Part shown: positions 1 through 10,981 of the stretch, in pieces
Layout: the number at the start of each line of letters is the position of its first letter
Position numbering within the stretch: position 1 is the first letter of the stretch
Source: Favolaschia claudopus
Lineage: Eukaryota; Basidiomycota; Agaricomycetes; Agaricales; Mycenaceae
NCBI GenBank assembly: GCA_037176885.1
Contig: JAWWNJ010000044.1
Location: 248,001 to 312,000 of the forward strand
Length of the DNA: 64,000 nucleotides
Direction of reading: 5' to 3'
Position numbers and translations under genes: made by a program
The notes under the pieces: generated by a model
What the model saw: the letters and a program-made list of their open reading frames with translations, nothing else
Told to the model about the DNA's origin: nothing
Databases searched by the model: none

Positions 1-221
1 TTCGAAGGTAAGTAGAGAGTCTTCTATGCGGCAATGTCGAGCCATTGGTTTACGAATGTTGTCCGAAGGAAGCCGAAAGACGAAGGTCGCTGGAACCAAA
101 GACCACACGCATGCGCTCGACGCTGAAGAGAAAGCAAGTCTTCGCGGAAGAGGACGCCGAAGTTGGAAAGACGAGGAGGAAGTTCAAGGACTTGCACATT
201 GAGGAAGACAGCGGGACATGA
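1..221 (+). CDS. 3' end of a gene entering from the left edge (unknown product)
   Basis: A plus-strand frame ends with TGA at 219-221. Its last exon would code a Lys/Arg/Glu-rich tail containing stretches such as KRKQVFAEEDAEVGKTRRK. A GTAAGT donor at about position 8 followed by AG sites around 40-70 suggests the last intron lies at the very edge. Only the C-terminus is present, so no family can be named. The opposite-strand open frame over the same bases has no recognisable motif. Confidence is low because the evidence is only an open frame plus one donor. Confidence 0.25.
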
Positions 222-258
222 GAGTGGCGTGAGATTGTTACGTAACACAATGTCTACT

Positions 259-1533
259 TCAAAAACCGAAGTGCTCTACCCTATGGTCAACGAATGGAAC
301 TCGATACACCAAGCTATCTGAACGCTGATAAGTTGTATAAATCGTAGGACTACTTCCCCAATTGAGCATGAAACTCAGCACACAATCTTTCGAGAAAGTT
401 CCTACAGGCTTGCATAACGCGCGCTTTGCTTCGTCCATCCACACGTCGCCGCTGACGAAGATGCTGCTCAAAAGCGGGCACAGGTGTTCACCTTCATCAG
501 GCTGGATGTCTACCAGCGCGAGGAGGGTGGCTCTGCAAGACGATTGCAGATCGAGAATGGTGAGACGAGGGAACCTTCGGAGGATGGCTTTGAACGTATC
601 GTTGTTGCAGACGTTCATAGTCAACGACAACGAGGTAACGGTGGACGGCACACCAAACATCAGGTAGTCCGCCTGCGCGTCCCAACCACGATACTCCACG
701 CTCTGGAGCATGGGCGTGTCCAATGCCGTCAGCATCCTCGCCATAATACGATCCACACCGTCCGCCCGGAGGTGTAGGAGGGATGGCAAACGACATCTAT
801 GACCAGCGTCGGCGAACAGGTTGGCAGGGAAGTCGATAAAATGCGCGCAATCCAAATGAAGGTGGGTGAGAGCGGTACAAGTGACGAGCACGTTGTTTAT
901 CACTCTCCAAGCGATAGGGGGACGCGGGTTGGGCACAGAGCCGAATCGCAAGCGTAGGAGGGAAGATAGATCCGTTGCAGGGCTTATCCAAGAGGACGAA
1001 TGTCGTATAGACAAGGTTGTCAAGCGAGAACGAGGCAAGACGGCCGGCATCGTCGAGATATTCTCCATCGGCAGCGTGTGGACCCGGCGGAAGTCAAGGG
1101 TACGGACGCTAGTACTGGAGGAACAGGCCAGCCAATTGAGCACACCAGCAGACCACTCAAGCCCGTTGTTGTAGAGTGAAATCCGATCCCAACGGTCTGC
1201 GACGGAGTCGATGACATGCACAATGCGAGGGAAATTGTCTTTGAAGGAAACAGCCTGAACTCTAGTGAACCCAGTCGAGAAATGTAGGTGCAGTTCTCGT
1301 TGCGCCGATCTACGAAACCAGTCCGCAAGCTCTTCTGAGGTCGAGAGTCGATCGATGAAGACGGCGTCCCAGAACCTCGCGTCCTTTTCAATAAGGTCTC
1401 GCCAGCGACGGTTGACGGCAATGAAATTGAGAAGCTCCCATCTGTAACACCCAGGTCGATCTTCGAACGATTTCCGCGCAAGAACCAAAATGTCGCTCAT
1501 TATCTCGCTCGGCAAGCGTTCACTGGGATCGCC
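259..1533 (-). CDS. F-box-like protein with degenerate LRR C-terminus (paralogue 1)
   Basis: The exon opens directly after a TATTCAG acceptor (minus strand, about 1536) and codes about 425 residues. The N-terminus carries an F-box-like helix set (LPSEIMSDILVLARKSF, then AVNRRWRDLIEKDARFW). It is followed by a long stretch of repeated leucine-rich strands (for example LTTLSIRH, LTHLHLDCAH, LTILDLQSS), as in agaricomycete F-box/LRR-like proteins. Such proteins usually recruit substrates to SCF ubiquitin ligases; the substrate cannot be predicted. The true start is not resolved. No ATG lies in frame before the F-box, so at least one 5' exon must exist. A candidate with ATG near 1729 and a GTGAGT donor is out of phase. 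Five further minus-strand paralogues and one plus-strand paralogue follow. Confidence 0.75.
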   Translation of the reverse strand, partial: GDPSERLPSEIMSDILVLARKSFEDRPGCYRWELLNFIAVNRRWRDLIEKDARFWDAVFIDRLSTSEELADWFRRSAQRELHLHFSTGFTRVQAVSFKDNFPRIVHVIDSVADRWDRISLYNNGLEWSAGVLNWLACSSSTSVRTLDFRRVHTLPMENISTMPAVLPRSRLTTLSIRHSSSWISPATDLSSLLRLRFGSVPNPRPPIAWRVINNVLVTCTALTHLHLDCAHFIDFPANLFADAGHRCRLPSLLHLRADGVDRIMARMLTALDTPMLQSVEYRGWDAQADYLMFGVPSTVTSLSLTMNVCNNDTFKAILRRFPRLTILDLQSSCRATLLALVDIQPDEGEHLCPLLSSIFVSGDVWMDEAKRALCKPVGTFSKDCVLSFMLNWGSSPTIYTTYQRSDSLVYRVPFVDHRVEHFGF

Positions 1534-1548
1534 CTGAATACCAAACAA

Positions 1549-2033
1549 AAAGCGTGTGTCAACTGAAATCGAAAGACTGTGCAGCGGACGCAGAACGCAC
1601 GGCTGGTTTTCGCCTCAATTCTGGACAAGACGCGCCTGCTAGTCTTTAAGGGAGGTCAGCATGGTGGTACTAAGATAATAATTGGTGATGAAAGTCGACT
1701 CACTTGAGGCGCTTTCGTCTTCCTTTCATCGAAACCGTTATGTGGCGCGACGACTCTACGTTGGTATCCCTAACCTTATTATATCAAAAGGCGGAGATGT
1801 TCGCATCGGCGAAGGAATAGAAGTCTCAGCAGTTCATTTCCTGATTGATGGAACTTATCTAGAAACTTAACGAAAATTTCCGGGCGCTAAGTCTTATTGG
1901 CTGGCTATGTGGACACCGCGGTGCGTACAACAATTCAGTCTCATTGAACTTTAACGCCCGCAGTAATCAGTCAGCATAATCACTCCTCTCATTCAACCAC
2001 GTCTCTCTTTCATCCACATCCCGTCCAACAACA
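1549..2033. other. Intergenic, divergent promoter region
   Basis: This lies between the minus-strand F-box gene and the plus-strand exonuclease gene. It probably contains the unresolved 5' exon of the F-box gene and the promoter of the exonuclease (CT-rich stretch around 1980-2030). I see no other gene here. Confidence 0.4.
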
Positions 2034-3103
2034 ATGTCGAGCCACAATCACCACCGCGAGCCGAAGGACCCAAACCCCCGCAAAGTAGATTCCTTGTGAC
2101 TATAATGTTCGGCCGCCGATTCCTCTCCGTCTAGTTGCCTCCGTATTCCCTCAATACGCCACCGGTAGTCGTTAACGACCTCGACCACGCAAACAGTGTC
2201 TTGGCGACCATCCTGCCTGGCTGCTTCATAGGTTTCGACGTCGAGTGCGGACCTCGCAAAATCTCTGAAAGAGAATCGGCGTGTACTACGGCGGATGCGC
2301 GTCGAAAATTTCAATTAGCCGAGCTGGAAGCCGCTGGACCTGAAGGATACGTCGTCCCGTGGGACGACACGGGGGTCAGCATTATACAGGTAGCCACGGC
2401 CAACGATGTTTTTATTCTGGACATGAAAAAGATACGAGGTGAGTTACCAGTCTTGTACACGACGCGGACCTGAACAAGGAGTTAGCCGTCCCTTTCGAAT
2501 TAAAAAGGATTCTCGAGGACCTCACTATATTCAAATGTGGATGCGGGGTCCTGTGCGATGGGAAGTACCTCTGGGAAGACCTCCGTGTTCAAACCAGATC
2601 GTTTTGCGATCTTGGATACATGCTACGCATCGGGGAGCCGGAGAAGTACGCGAAGCTTTCTGGGAACGTTTCCTTGCAGGATTGTGTCGCGGACTGTTTG
2701 TACTTCTACCTCGACAAAACAGATAGAACTGAGCACAACTGGGGTCGTGGCCTACCTTCGCCAACGGAGGAGCATTACGAAGACATGCTAAAATGTAGGT
2801 GCTCACGAGGCGTGGACCGATTACAACTGATTATATCACAACGCAGACGCAGCTCTCGATGCGCGCGCGTCGTACGACCTGTATGACCCAATATTCGCAA
2901 AGTTTGTCGCAAAAGAGCTCTACCTTGGTCATGAACTACCGTTCGATTGGTTCGTCTTCAACTTTATGAACGGGAAGGCGATACGAACGCAGCTCGACGT
3001 CGACGGGATGGAAGTCGGCTGGGCTTACACGGTGTGTCAATGGTATAAGAGCGGAAAATTCTCAGGTTACTGGGGCTACTGGGACACGTCGCGTCTGTGC
3101 TGA
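2034..3103 (+). CDS. 3'-5' exonuclease, DEDDy family (RNase H-like fold)
   Basis: Four exons can be joined in phase: 2034-2084, 2135-2438, 2486-2794 and 2847-3103, giving about 306 residues. The introns are 50, 47 and 52 nt. Exo I motif: FIGFDVECG, with the metal-binding D52 and E54. Exo II region: FKCGCGVLCDGKYL. Exo III: YAALDARASYDLY, the Tyr and Asp of the DEDDy class, which is restored only when the last intron is removed. This is the domain of Werner/Egl-like 3'-5' exonucleases, which trim nucleic acid 3' ends with two metal ions. No helicase or HRDC domain is present, so it is a stand-alone exonuclease. The extra strand between Exo I and II (residues about 60-85) is typical of fungal members. 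The exact substrate is unknown. Confidence 0.8.
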
Positions 3104-3759
3104 AGGTCTAACGCTGTGCTATCGTGGTCTATTCGTAAAATGCGAGTCGTTCGAACATTCGACTATTTTTTATTGTTTTTCAATGCTGTTGAATCGAATT
3201 GTATATGGAGCAGTAATATGGTACATAAACAACACTTGTCGTTCTATAAGTGCAGAATAAAGTACGAAAACAAATAAATTGGATTACAGAAAGAGCGGGC
3301 CAGCATCACCGGCCCCCGAGTATACCGAAGTCTTATTTTGGACCAACGCACTTCCAATCCGATATTGCAGATCTGCGCAAATCTGCCGAATGATCCATCT
3401 GATAAGAAAGAACCGGAAAATTGTGACATATTCAGTAATTGACCATGAAAGTGCAAGTGACGTCAGCAGCACGGCATACATCGGTTCAATCGGCATTACT
3501 CAGCGCAAAAGTAGCGACCCTTGTTGCTACCTCAAACCATGCTTATCATTGCAAGGTAAACCAGTGGACGAGTTCCCCAGCCTCCGACATTCAGCAATCG
3601 CAACAAGGCGCCCATGCAGCAGCGCGCGCAAGAATACTAGTCATCAAAATTTGTCAGTAAATTCGCTCATCAAACTGTTCGGCATTTCACACCGCAAAAG
3701 AGGTGCACATGCGGGTGCGTCTGCCAGACATGTGGTCAAGCCAACCTCATGAGGGCGGC
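3104..3759. other. Intergenic with degenerate short repeats
   Basis: No gene is seen. The stretch contains scattered related words (CCCGAGT, CCGCAAAAG, CAGCAATCG) that recur inside the tandem duplication just downstream. It looks like an older, decayed part of the same repeat. Confidence 0.4.
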
Positions 3760-4748
3760 ACACGCGATTACTAGGTGAACCAAAAATCGAGTTCCCGAGT
3801 CATCATTTCTTGGCGATTGTCCGCAGCAAACACCCAATGAGCAGCTTGCAAACCCCGAGTCAGCAATCATCAGAATGTTCGGCATTCTTCACCGCAAAAG
3901 TGGTACACCACCGCGTGCCTCATACAAGTTCCCGAGTCAATTTTATTCCAAATATCTTGGCGATTAGCCACAACAACGCACCCAATGAGCAACCCGTAAA
4001 CCCCGAGTCATCAAAATCAAGGCTCGTCCGAATCTCGACAGTGGCGCAACCAGACCTCCGCATCTATTCCGTCTGATGCGTTTTACCGCTTCGCGAATCG
4101 CGAGGTACCGGAGCATGATATCACCAGGTGCACGGCAATACACCCACGGGCTACACGGCTGCATCGACTCCGCAATTTTTTTTTTCGTGAACTACAGGCT
4201 CAGTCATTCCTTTCGGCTCAGTCATTCCGTTCGAATTTACAACAGGTTTACAACACGCGATTACTAGGTGAACCAAAAATCGAGTTCCCGAGTCATCATT
4301 TATTGGCGATTGTCCGCAGCAAACACCCAATGAGCAGCTTGCAAACCCCGAGTCAGCAATCATCAGAATGTTCGGCATTCTTCACCGCAAAAGTGGTACA
4401 CCACCGCGTGCCTCATACAAGTTCCCGAGTCAATTTTATTCCAAATATCTTGGCGATTATCCACAACAACGCACCCAATGAGCAACCCGTAAACCCCGAG
4501 TCATCAAAATCAAGGCTCGTCCGAATCTCGACAGTGGCGCAACCAGACCTCCGCATCTATTCCGTCTGATGCGTTTTACCGCTTCGCGAATCGCGAGGTA
4601 CCGGAGCATGATATCACCAGGTGCACGGCAATACACCCACGGGCTACACGGCTGCATCGACTCCGCAATTTTTTTTTTCGTGAACTACAGGCTCAGTGAC
4701 CAGTCATTCCTTTCGGCTCAGTCATTCCGTTCGAATTTACAACAGGTT
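3760..4748. repeat. 493-bp tandem direct duplication (two copies)
   Basis: Copy 1 is 3760-4252 and copy 2 is 4253-about 4748. Both start ACACGCGATTACTAGG and stay almost identical to a T-run near 4175/4667. Copy 2 has an extra TGACCAG-type insertion near 4697. The few differences seen (for example TTTCTTGG/TTTATTGG, GATTAGCC/GATTATCC) imply a recent duplication. Within each copy the words CCCGAGTCA and ACCCAATGAGCA recur, so the unit is itself built from shorter repeats. Open frames inside it are duplicated too and show no known motif. The right edge lies about 60 bp upstream of the start of the next gene, so the duplication may have changed its promoter. Confidence 0.9.
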
Positions 4749-4808
4749 TCTCGGGATACATGTCCCTATCTTACTTGGCGACAAAGACGGTCGAATCGGA
4801 CGGTAAGA

Positions 4809-5912
4809 ATGCTATGCGGCATGCGCGGCCAGACCCAAGTGACGAACAGTACAGAACACGAAGACGACCAATTCTACGCCGACCTCTTCGCAAGCGACTC
4901 AGTCGACTCCTCCGAAATGTCGCACGTCAGTAGAACTGGTGAACCAAGCAATTTGTCGATGTGGGAGCCTACTGACAAGTAACGCGTAGATGTCGACCCT
5001 CATGAAATTGAGATCAGAGTCAAGCGCCAGCTGACGCTGGCCGGCGTAGAACCGAATCGGACTCTCGAGAAACTGCGACTAACTCGCTCCGCTATATCAG
5101 GCTCGACAATGCTTCCTATTCTGCTGGACTTAAAGTTCAAACCAAACGACCTCGACGTCTATGCGAACGAACAGGGGGGGGAAGTCATGCTCGCTCACAT
5201 GCACGACGAAGAAGAGTTCAAGTCGGTCAAAACTATTGAAAGCACTGGCAGCAGCTACACTCGCATACTCCGCATACATTGGCTTGTTAAGGAGGACCAT
5301 CTGGTAAACCTGATCATCGTGCCCGACGACAACCCTGTGGTCGCCATATTCCACTTTCATTCGACTATCGTTATGAACTGTTTGACGGGTTACGGAGTTT
5401 TCTGCGCCTATCCGGCCCTTACGCTGAACAGGAAGTCGATCTCCAACACAGGCGTGTTGCACACAGACGAAAGCCGACGTCGTGCCGACATTTGCTACAC
5501 CAAATACATCTCAAGGGGTATAGAGCACCAGCCCCATCTTCGCCATCACGGCCGGTGGGCCCACCACCAGTGCGGCGCAGACAAGTCGTGCCCTGCGACT
5601 ATTCGCAGCATGCACGACGAGGAATCACTCTGGATCGGCTTGCCGTCCGTCGTTGGTGTAGGCAGAGAACAGGCTGTATACAACAATTCCGAGTCAGTCA
5701 TATGGTCTTTGGGTGGATGGGAGTGTTCTCCTACAAGACACTACAACATGACAACAACGATTTCCGTTCCAATTGCAACTCGTGAGGTTAGCAGCTTGTC
5801 TCTTACTTCACGCGTCTCAAGGCTAAACGGCGAGATTGATTGTTGTAGATCGTTCCAGCGCTTGAAGACAGTGACAATGTCCAGCACGAAGGAGAAGACG
5901 ACCTCTTACTAG
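4809..5912 (+). CDS. Hypothetical agaricomycete protein (DLDVY / FHSTIVMN family)
   Basis: The first ATG is at 4809. The frame meets TAA at 4980-4982, but a 51-nt intron (4939-4989, GTGAAC...CGTAG with CTGAC branch-like site) removes the stop and keeps phase, joining into LEKLRLTRSAISGS and the long exon. Recognisable family traits are DLDVYANEQGGEVML, FHFHSTIVMN, a Cys/His segment (HHQCGADKSCPATIRSMHDEE) and SVIWSLGGWEC near the C-terminus. I know this arrangement from uncharacterised agaricomycete proteins but not its function. The 3' end is uncertain: the frame reads through to TAG at 5910-5912, although a GTGAGG...TGTAG intron (5782-5848) is possible. The Cys/His residues might bind zinc; that is inference. 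Confidence 0.55.
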
Positions 5913-6098
5913 TTTCGCGGTCGTCGACTTTGTAGAGTTTAGCGTCACAGTAGGAGCAACGATAACTTGTACAAGACGAATAAATTGGCATAAATTGCAA
6001 AAGTATACAGGCAACGAGAACTCGAGCGTCAAATGTCAACGAGTCGTGAACAACAATCGCCGAGAACGTATGTCAGTGGCATTCAAATCAATCGATAT

Positions 6099-7631
6099 CT
6101 ACCGACTAAATCTCGCCATCTCTGTCGAGTAAGATGAATGAACAAAATCTCCGTTTTCGGCGAACGATGAAGCCATGGGCACATTAAATTGGAGGCGGTG
6201 GTCCAAATCTCCGGGCCAAATCACAGACAGGCGGGAAGGTGAAGCACCATCTGGTCCTTTTGCGATATGTCTCAACAGCTTCTCCGGCACATATTCATCG
6301 AACACGACCTCTTGCAGCCTTGGTAGGGCGTCTGGCCAATGCACGGTGATAGCATGGAATACGAGATAGAGCCCATGCGCGCAACCCCGGGTATCGAGTC
6401 GGGTGATGTTGGGAAACAAGTGGAGGATGTCCAGAAGCACCTCGACGGTGGGAAGCCCGATACGCACAGACAATCTGTCAATGGTCTGTCCCACGTAACC
6501 AAAATGCTCCAAAATTCCGATCACAGCGTCGTCGGTGGTAGCTTCGTATTGCAGATTGACGAGTGCAGGCATGCGGAGCATGACAATCGCACGCAGAGAA
6601 GAAGGGGTCTCCACGACGAGACTAAGATGCGTCAACGATTGCATCGTGGGTGGGTCTAAAGCCACATTATCGTCACGGTAGTCATAGAACGACACCCAGT
6701 TAAAGCGAAGGTACCGAAGCAGGGGCGTGTGTCGCAAGACAAGGAAGAGTTGGGCAACGGATAGGCTGGAGAGGTTGTAAAGGCGTTCAAGGGTCAACGA
6801 AGTCAATGAAGAGGACGTGTAGGGTGTGGTCCAGCGAGTAATATTTTCCGCCACGGTGAGGGTGTTGAGGACGGGCATCTGGCCGCCAAACAATGGAGGG
6901 ATGACTGGTTCGTCGTCCAGCATGGTGTCTTCAGGGATCCAACGATACGCCGCCGACTGCACTACGGCGCCACGAAGCGCCATTGCGTTGACGCTCGAAA
7001 GGTGGTCGAGAAGTAGGCGAGACAAAGCCACGTCCTCCACTTTCATGAACAAGAATGCGCAGCGGGAGAAAGCTTGACCCAACGCGCCGATGCACTCGTG
7101 CAGCCATTCTTCAAAGCCCCGCACATACTGGGGACCGGTCCCTCGAAAACTGAAAGCCAAAGAGACTTCGATAGAGCCGGTTCTTTTCTCGAAGTCGTAT
7201 ATGTGATGAAGGCGGGTACTGGGTTGGATACAGAACGCGGAATGGAAACAAATCATGCCCGTTATCACGCGCATCCAACGCTTGCAAATGAAGGCCAGAC
7301 GAATGCGAGTGCTGCGCCATCTATCGGGACGGTCGTCGAATCGCTCAAAAACGAGCACCAATATTGCAGCAAGTATCTCGTCAGGAAAACTCCGGAACTT
7401 GATACCTACAGAACACACGGAAAGGTTAGCGAAATCAAGGAAACACATAATTACTGAAAAAAAGTGACTCGTACAGGCGGTAGGAGGGAGGCGGTAGATC
7501 TCAGTAAATTTCAGATAGGCCAAAGACATAGTAGAACCCCAGCCCAGTGGGTGGGAAGCCACAGTGTAACGGATGTCTTTTTCAGAGTCAGTGTCACTGA
7601 CATGGTCGTCCCATTCGATGTCGGAAGACAT
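6099..7631 (-). CDS. F-box-like protein (paralogue 2)
   Basis: The start is the ATG at 7631; the frame extends further upstream only through non-ATG codons. Removing a 69-nt intron (7474-7406, GTACGA...CTGTAG) joins the acidic N-terminus (MSSDIEWDDHVSDTDSEKD) in phase to the F-box segment FRSFPDEILAAILVLVFE and gives 487 residues. After the F-box come FICKRWMRVITG and a leucine-rich repeat-like tail (LTSLTLERLYNLSSL, LTHLSLVVE, ITRLDTRGC). It probably acts as an SCF substrate adaptor, with unknown target. It is one of the minus-strand paralogues that lie head to tail here. Other small introns in the N-terminal third cannot be excluded. Confidence 0.75.
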   Translation of the reverse strand: MSSDIEWDDHVSDTDSEKDIRYTVASHPLGWGSTMSLAYLKFTEIYRLPPTACTSHFFSVIMCFLDFANLSVCSVGIKFRSFPDEILAAILVLVFERFDDRPDRWRSTRIRLAFICKRWMRVITGMICFHSAFCIQPSTRLHHIYDFEKRTGSIEVSLAFSFRGTGPQYVRGFEEWLHECIGALGQAFSRCAFLFMKVEDVALSRLLLDHLSSVNAMALRGAVVQSAAYRWIPEDTMLDDEPVIPPLFGGQMPVLNTLTVAENITRWTTPYTSSSLTSLTLERLYNLSSLSVAQLFLVLRHTPLLRYLRFNWVSFYDYRDDNVALDPPTMQSLTHLSLVVETPSSLRAIVMLRMPALVNLQYEATTDDAVIGILEHFGYVGQTIDRLSVRIGLPTVEVLLDILHLFPNITRLDTRGCAHGLYLVFHAITVHWPDALPRLQEVVFDEYVPEKLLRHIAKGPDGASPSRLSVIWPGDLDHRLQFNVPMASSFAENGDFVHSSYSTEMARFSR

Positions 7632-8094
7632 AGCGAAGTTGACCAGAATGCACGCAGAATACCGAAGGGCGGAAACAAGGCAAAAGCGCAACACAGTTTC
7701 GAGATATAAGCCATTATCAAGATCTCCAATAGGAATAGAAGCCGAACAGCAGTGACAATCACAGAGAACCGAAAACGCAAAATGATAATGTCGTCCATAA
7801 AAGGAAATTAAAATCTTGCATTTTATTTGTTCATATTTAGATCACATCATCACCACCACGACTTCTACATCATTAACAACCCTCGTACCGTTGCAAAGGG
7901 GGTGGTCAGTCTCCTTCAATGTAATGATCCGAATCGATGGCCGCTTTTTCGCAAACTACCACGCAGGAAATAGGCTCGTCAATTCTGAACGCGTGCAAGC
8001 AATCTAATCTACAATGTACAAGGTCCTAAGTACCCCACCTTACTCTTCGATCGACATTTTGGACATTGGTAGGTACTATGTACTGATTCCCCTG
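7632..8094. other. Intergenic
   Basis: Upstream region of paralogue 2 and 3' flank of paralogue 3. It contains AT-rich stretches and short CAT/CAC repeats (about 7850-7875). No gene is seen. Confidence 0.4.
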
Positions 8095-9279
8095 CTACTT
8101 CAATGGACGTCCACGAACCGTGCGCCCCTGTTGGACAATAGTAAAATGGCTCGCAAACTGCCCTCCCGCAATGACCTCCATAAGTGCTTCATTGAAGATA
8201 CCGCCGCACTGCACCTCCTGCAGACTTCTCAAACAGCCTCCTTCGACCACAAACTCCGCCAGAGCATCAGCTCCCTCAGCACCACAGTATCCAATGTTCA
8301 GGTGAGACACGTCGCGCATGACGCGCAGCGCTGCGAGCACCGGCCCACCCACATCGTACCTCTGCAAGAGAACGACGGACTTGCTGCGAGCAAATATAGT
8401 GGCATTGGCGAGGACGACGTCTTGGATCGAAGCGTCTCGTAGCGCTCGCACTTGCAATAAATCGAGAGCGGACACATCGAGCCCTGTGACGACGTCCGCC
8501 TCTGTTGGGTGCTCACAATACACATGCAGCCTCCGGAGGGCGTTCAACTGAGCAAACTGCATCGAGTTCGAATGAGGTATACTAACCCGATCGAGCACGA
8601 GCTGTTCCAGCGAAGAAGCCTCGGACATGGCATTCCAAAACCCAATCCACGCGGCGCTGCTACTTCCTCGCAGGGTGAGCTCCCGAAGCGCGCGGCGCAA
8701 AGACCTGGGTACGGACAACAGAGAGATGCCGTCGATTTCGAGCGACGCTATATTATGCGTGTGCGGGAAGCTCAGTTCACCGACGTCTGCCATGTCGGAC
8801 CACATAGGCTTCAACGCGAGGCTCTGCAACCTAGGCCAGCGGTGGAGAGCAAACCAGTCACCCAAGCGCCTAACATGTGACTCCGGTCCGTTCACAATTT
8901 GCACCTTTACGACCTTGTTTGAAGCGGAGGCGAGATGGCGGGTCAGCATCTCCAACAACGTCTCGATCGACACGCAGTTGACAGTCTCTTCTTTTCCAGC
9001 TTTGTTGACATGCGTCGGGGAGGCCAGATCTATAGTTATCGACGTGGAGGATTCGTCGGGGCAGCACGATAGACAGCGGCGTAGGAGTTTGGGCGTGGTG
9101 AACCTCTGTATATCTATGGAGGTCCAAAGCGCAACGCATTGATCTGCAGCGTCCTTCCAAAAATGACTGACGAGACAAAGAGTTCGCCTCTGGTCGACGA
9201 TGTCAACCCAATTCGTGTCCAGGGCGATAGTCTCCTTTTGAATAGCCTGCAAGGTCTCGATTGGCAGAGACGAACACAT
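8095..9279 (-). CDS. F-box-like protein (paralogue 3)
   Basis: A single uninterrupted exon of 394 codons from the ATG at 9279 (MCSSLPIETLQAIQKE). The open frame continues upstream, but without an ATG that improves the F-box. The F-box is short: SLPIETLQAI then CLVSHFWKDAADQCVALW. The remainder is LRR-like (LQSLALKPMW, LEQLVLDRVSI, LRRLHVYCEH). This is the only minus-strand member of the cluster for which no intron is needed. It is likely an SCF adaptor; the substrate is unknown. Confidence 0.75.
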   Translation of the reverse strand: MCSSLPIETLQAIQKETIALDTNWVDIVDQRRTLCLVSHFWKDAADQCVALWTSIDIQRFTTPKLLRRCLSCCPDESSTSITIDLASPTHVNKAGKEETVNCVSIETLLEMLTRHLASASNKVVKVQIVNGPESHVRRLGDWFALHRWPRLQSLALKPMWSDMADVGELSFPHTHNIASLEIDGISLLSVPRSLRRALRELTLRGSSSAAWIGFWNAMSEASSLEQLVLDRVSIPHSNSMQFAQLNALRRLHVYCEHPTEADVVTGLDVSALDLLQVRALRDASIQDVVLANATIFARSKSVVLLQRYDVGGPVLAALRVMRDVSHLNIGYCGAEGADALAEFVVEGGCLRSLQEVQCGGIFNEALMEVIAGGQFASHFTIVQQGRTVRGRPLK

Positions 9280-9549
9280 GGAAGAAAACGATAAAGGATT
9301 GATTTGTTTGTTCGGAATATTAATTCGGACTCTTGTTTTTGGTTTGTCTACAAGCACGGCATCAAATATGATCACAGACCTAGCTGAGTGCGCAGTGCCG
9401 ACTGCTGGTGGATTAGTGGAATATTCACCAACAACAGACTGTAAAACAACCTCCCACCGGGCGATGAACAGTTTATTTAAGAGAAAAGACCAATAAAGAC
9501 CCAATAAGGAAACGCCGATCCGAGCATATATATTTTACACCGCTTTACG

Positions 9550-10981
9550 TCATACTATCCATCTAATCTTCGCACTGGGAAACAAGAGAGGTATAGTAAG
9601 GTAGTCGGCCATGCAGTCAGGCGCTATCTGGGAGGCGTCGTTACCGTCAACCTCGACAAAGTCCAAGCTTCGTAAACTGTAGCCTTGGGACGACCTCTTC
9701 AATAGACCTCTATACAATTCGGTCCACCAAGAGCCTCGTACCACCAAAGACTGCAAGGCTGGCAGAACCATGCTTGTCACTCCATCGGTCTCGACCTCCG
9801 CAGCCAGACAATCCAGTATATGCGGGAGCGTACAACGAGAAACATCCAAAACAGTCGATGAGCCAAGACTTCCCAGGAGCCTACCGATTCGTTCTGCTGT
9901 AAAAAAGGTGCCTTCCAAACGGACAGACCTGGCGGACAACACCAGGCCACTGTCAATGTACATCGCAACATCCCTATCGGTCGCAAACGCCAAGGTGAGG
10001 TCTTGAAGCCAAGGAAGCGCCAGACGCTTGAAGAAACGAAACAGGTCAGGGACTGTGTCGGGAACTCGATGGTCTATCACCAAGTGCAATGCGCGCAATG
10101 GGACGCGTATCTTCTGCGACGGCAAACTAGAACCTCGCGGTACGTCAATCGACACCCCAAAGCCTCGAATTTCAAGGAAACACAGGCGCTGTGCGACGGA
10201 AAATAGCGCAAGCATGTCGTCATCAGCAGGCCAGGACGTGCGCGCGGGTTGCAGGTCGATCAGGCGAAGACGCTTCAGGCACGCCAACGATCGCACAAGG
10301 CGAAACGGGAACTGGGTCCCAGACACTGTCAGATCCACCATCTTCTCGTAGAAAATGGGACGGTAAGGAGGGGGTGCGATCGCAAAAGGAAAGCCCTGGC
10401 ATCTGATACCAAATTCGACCAGAGTGCGCGGCGAGAAAACAGTGACTATGTCCACAACAGCTTGCACCATGCGCGGGTTCACCGAAACGATCCACAGTGC
10501 CTCCCAACGCGGGATAGTATCGAAGGTCAGATGGACCAAACGCTCCAAGTGTTGGACACCAAACACACGCTGCTGGTAGGTCTGCACCAATGTCTTGCGC
10601 GACTTGTCGCTAACGACCACACGAATAGGGCGGGAACCGGATACGTCCACGAATTTCTCCACAGACACTGCAGTTGACATCGGAGAGATAGACAAGGTCG
10701 ACCAGAAGAATGGCGAAGTGTCGACGACCCCCCTCCAAAGCTGACAGACTCGACTGAGGTCGCATCGCAACGCACGAAACTGTGCAGCAGACGGTGAAAG
10801 TCCTTGCCCAACAAGCGCGAACAATATCGCGAGCAGTTCGACAGGTAAGGTGTTCACATAACAATCTGTTACTGGAAGCTGAGAAACGCGTACTCTCGAA
10901 GGCAGAGCGAGAGAACTGACGAGAATCAGAGGGACTATCCTCGTGCAAGGCAGAATCATCCAACACTGGATTGCAAGACAT
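9550..10981 (-). CDS. F-box-like protein (paralogue 4)
   Basis: Two exons are proposed: 10981-10921 and 10871-9550, with a 49-nt intron (GTCAGT...TTCCAG). This joins an acidic Ser/Asp-rich N-terminus (MSCNPVLDDSALHEDSPSDS) in phase to the F-box (VNTLPVELLAILFALV). The alternative, the unspliced ATG at 10959, would start with a hydrophobic stretch not typical of the family. Downstream are CDLSRVCQLWRGVVDTSPFFW (second half of the F-box) and LRR-like strands (LKRLRLIDLQ, LCFLEIRGFG, LQSLVVRGSW). It is a probable SCF substrate adaptor in the paralogue cluster. Confidence 0.78.

Noticed and set aside
4303..4657. Duplicated short frames inside the 493-bp repeat as a pair of small genes
   Set aside because: Present in both copies on both strands with no motif or start context; the repeat explains them.
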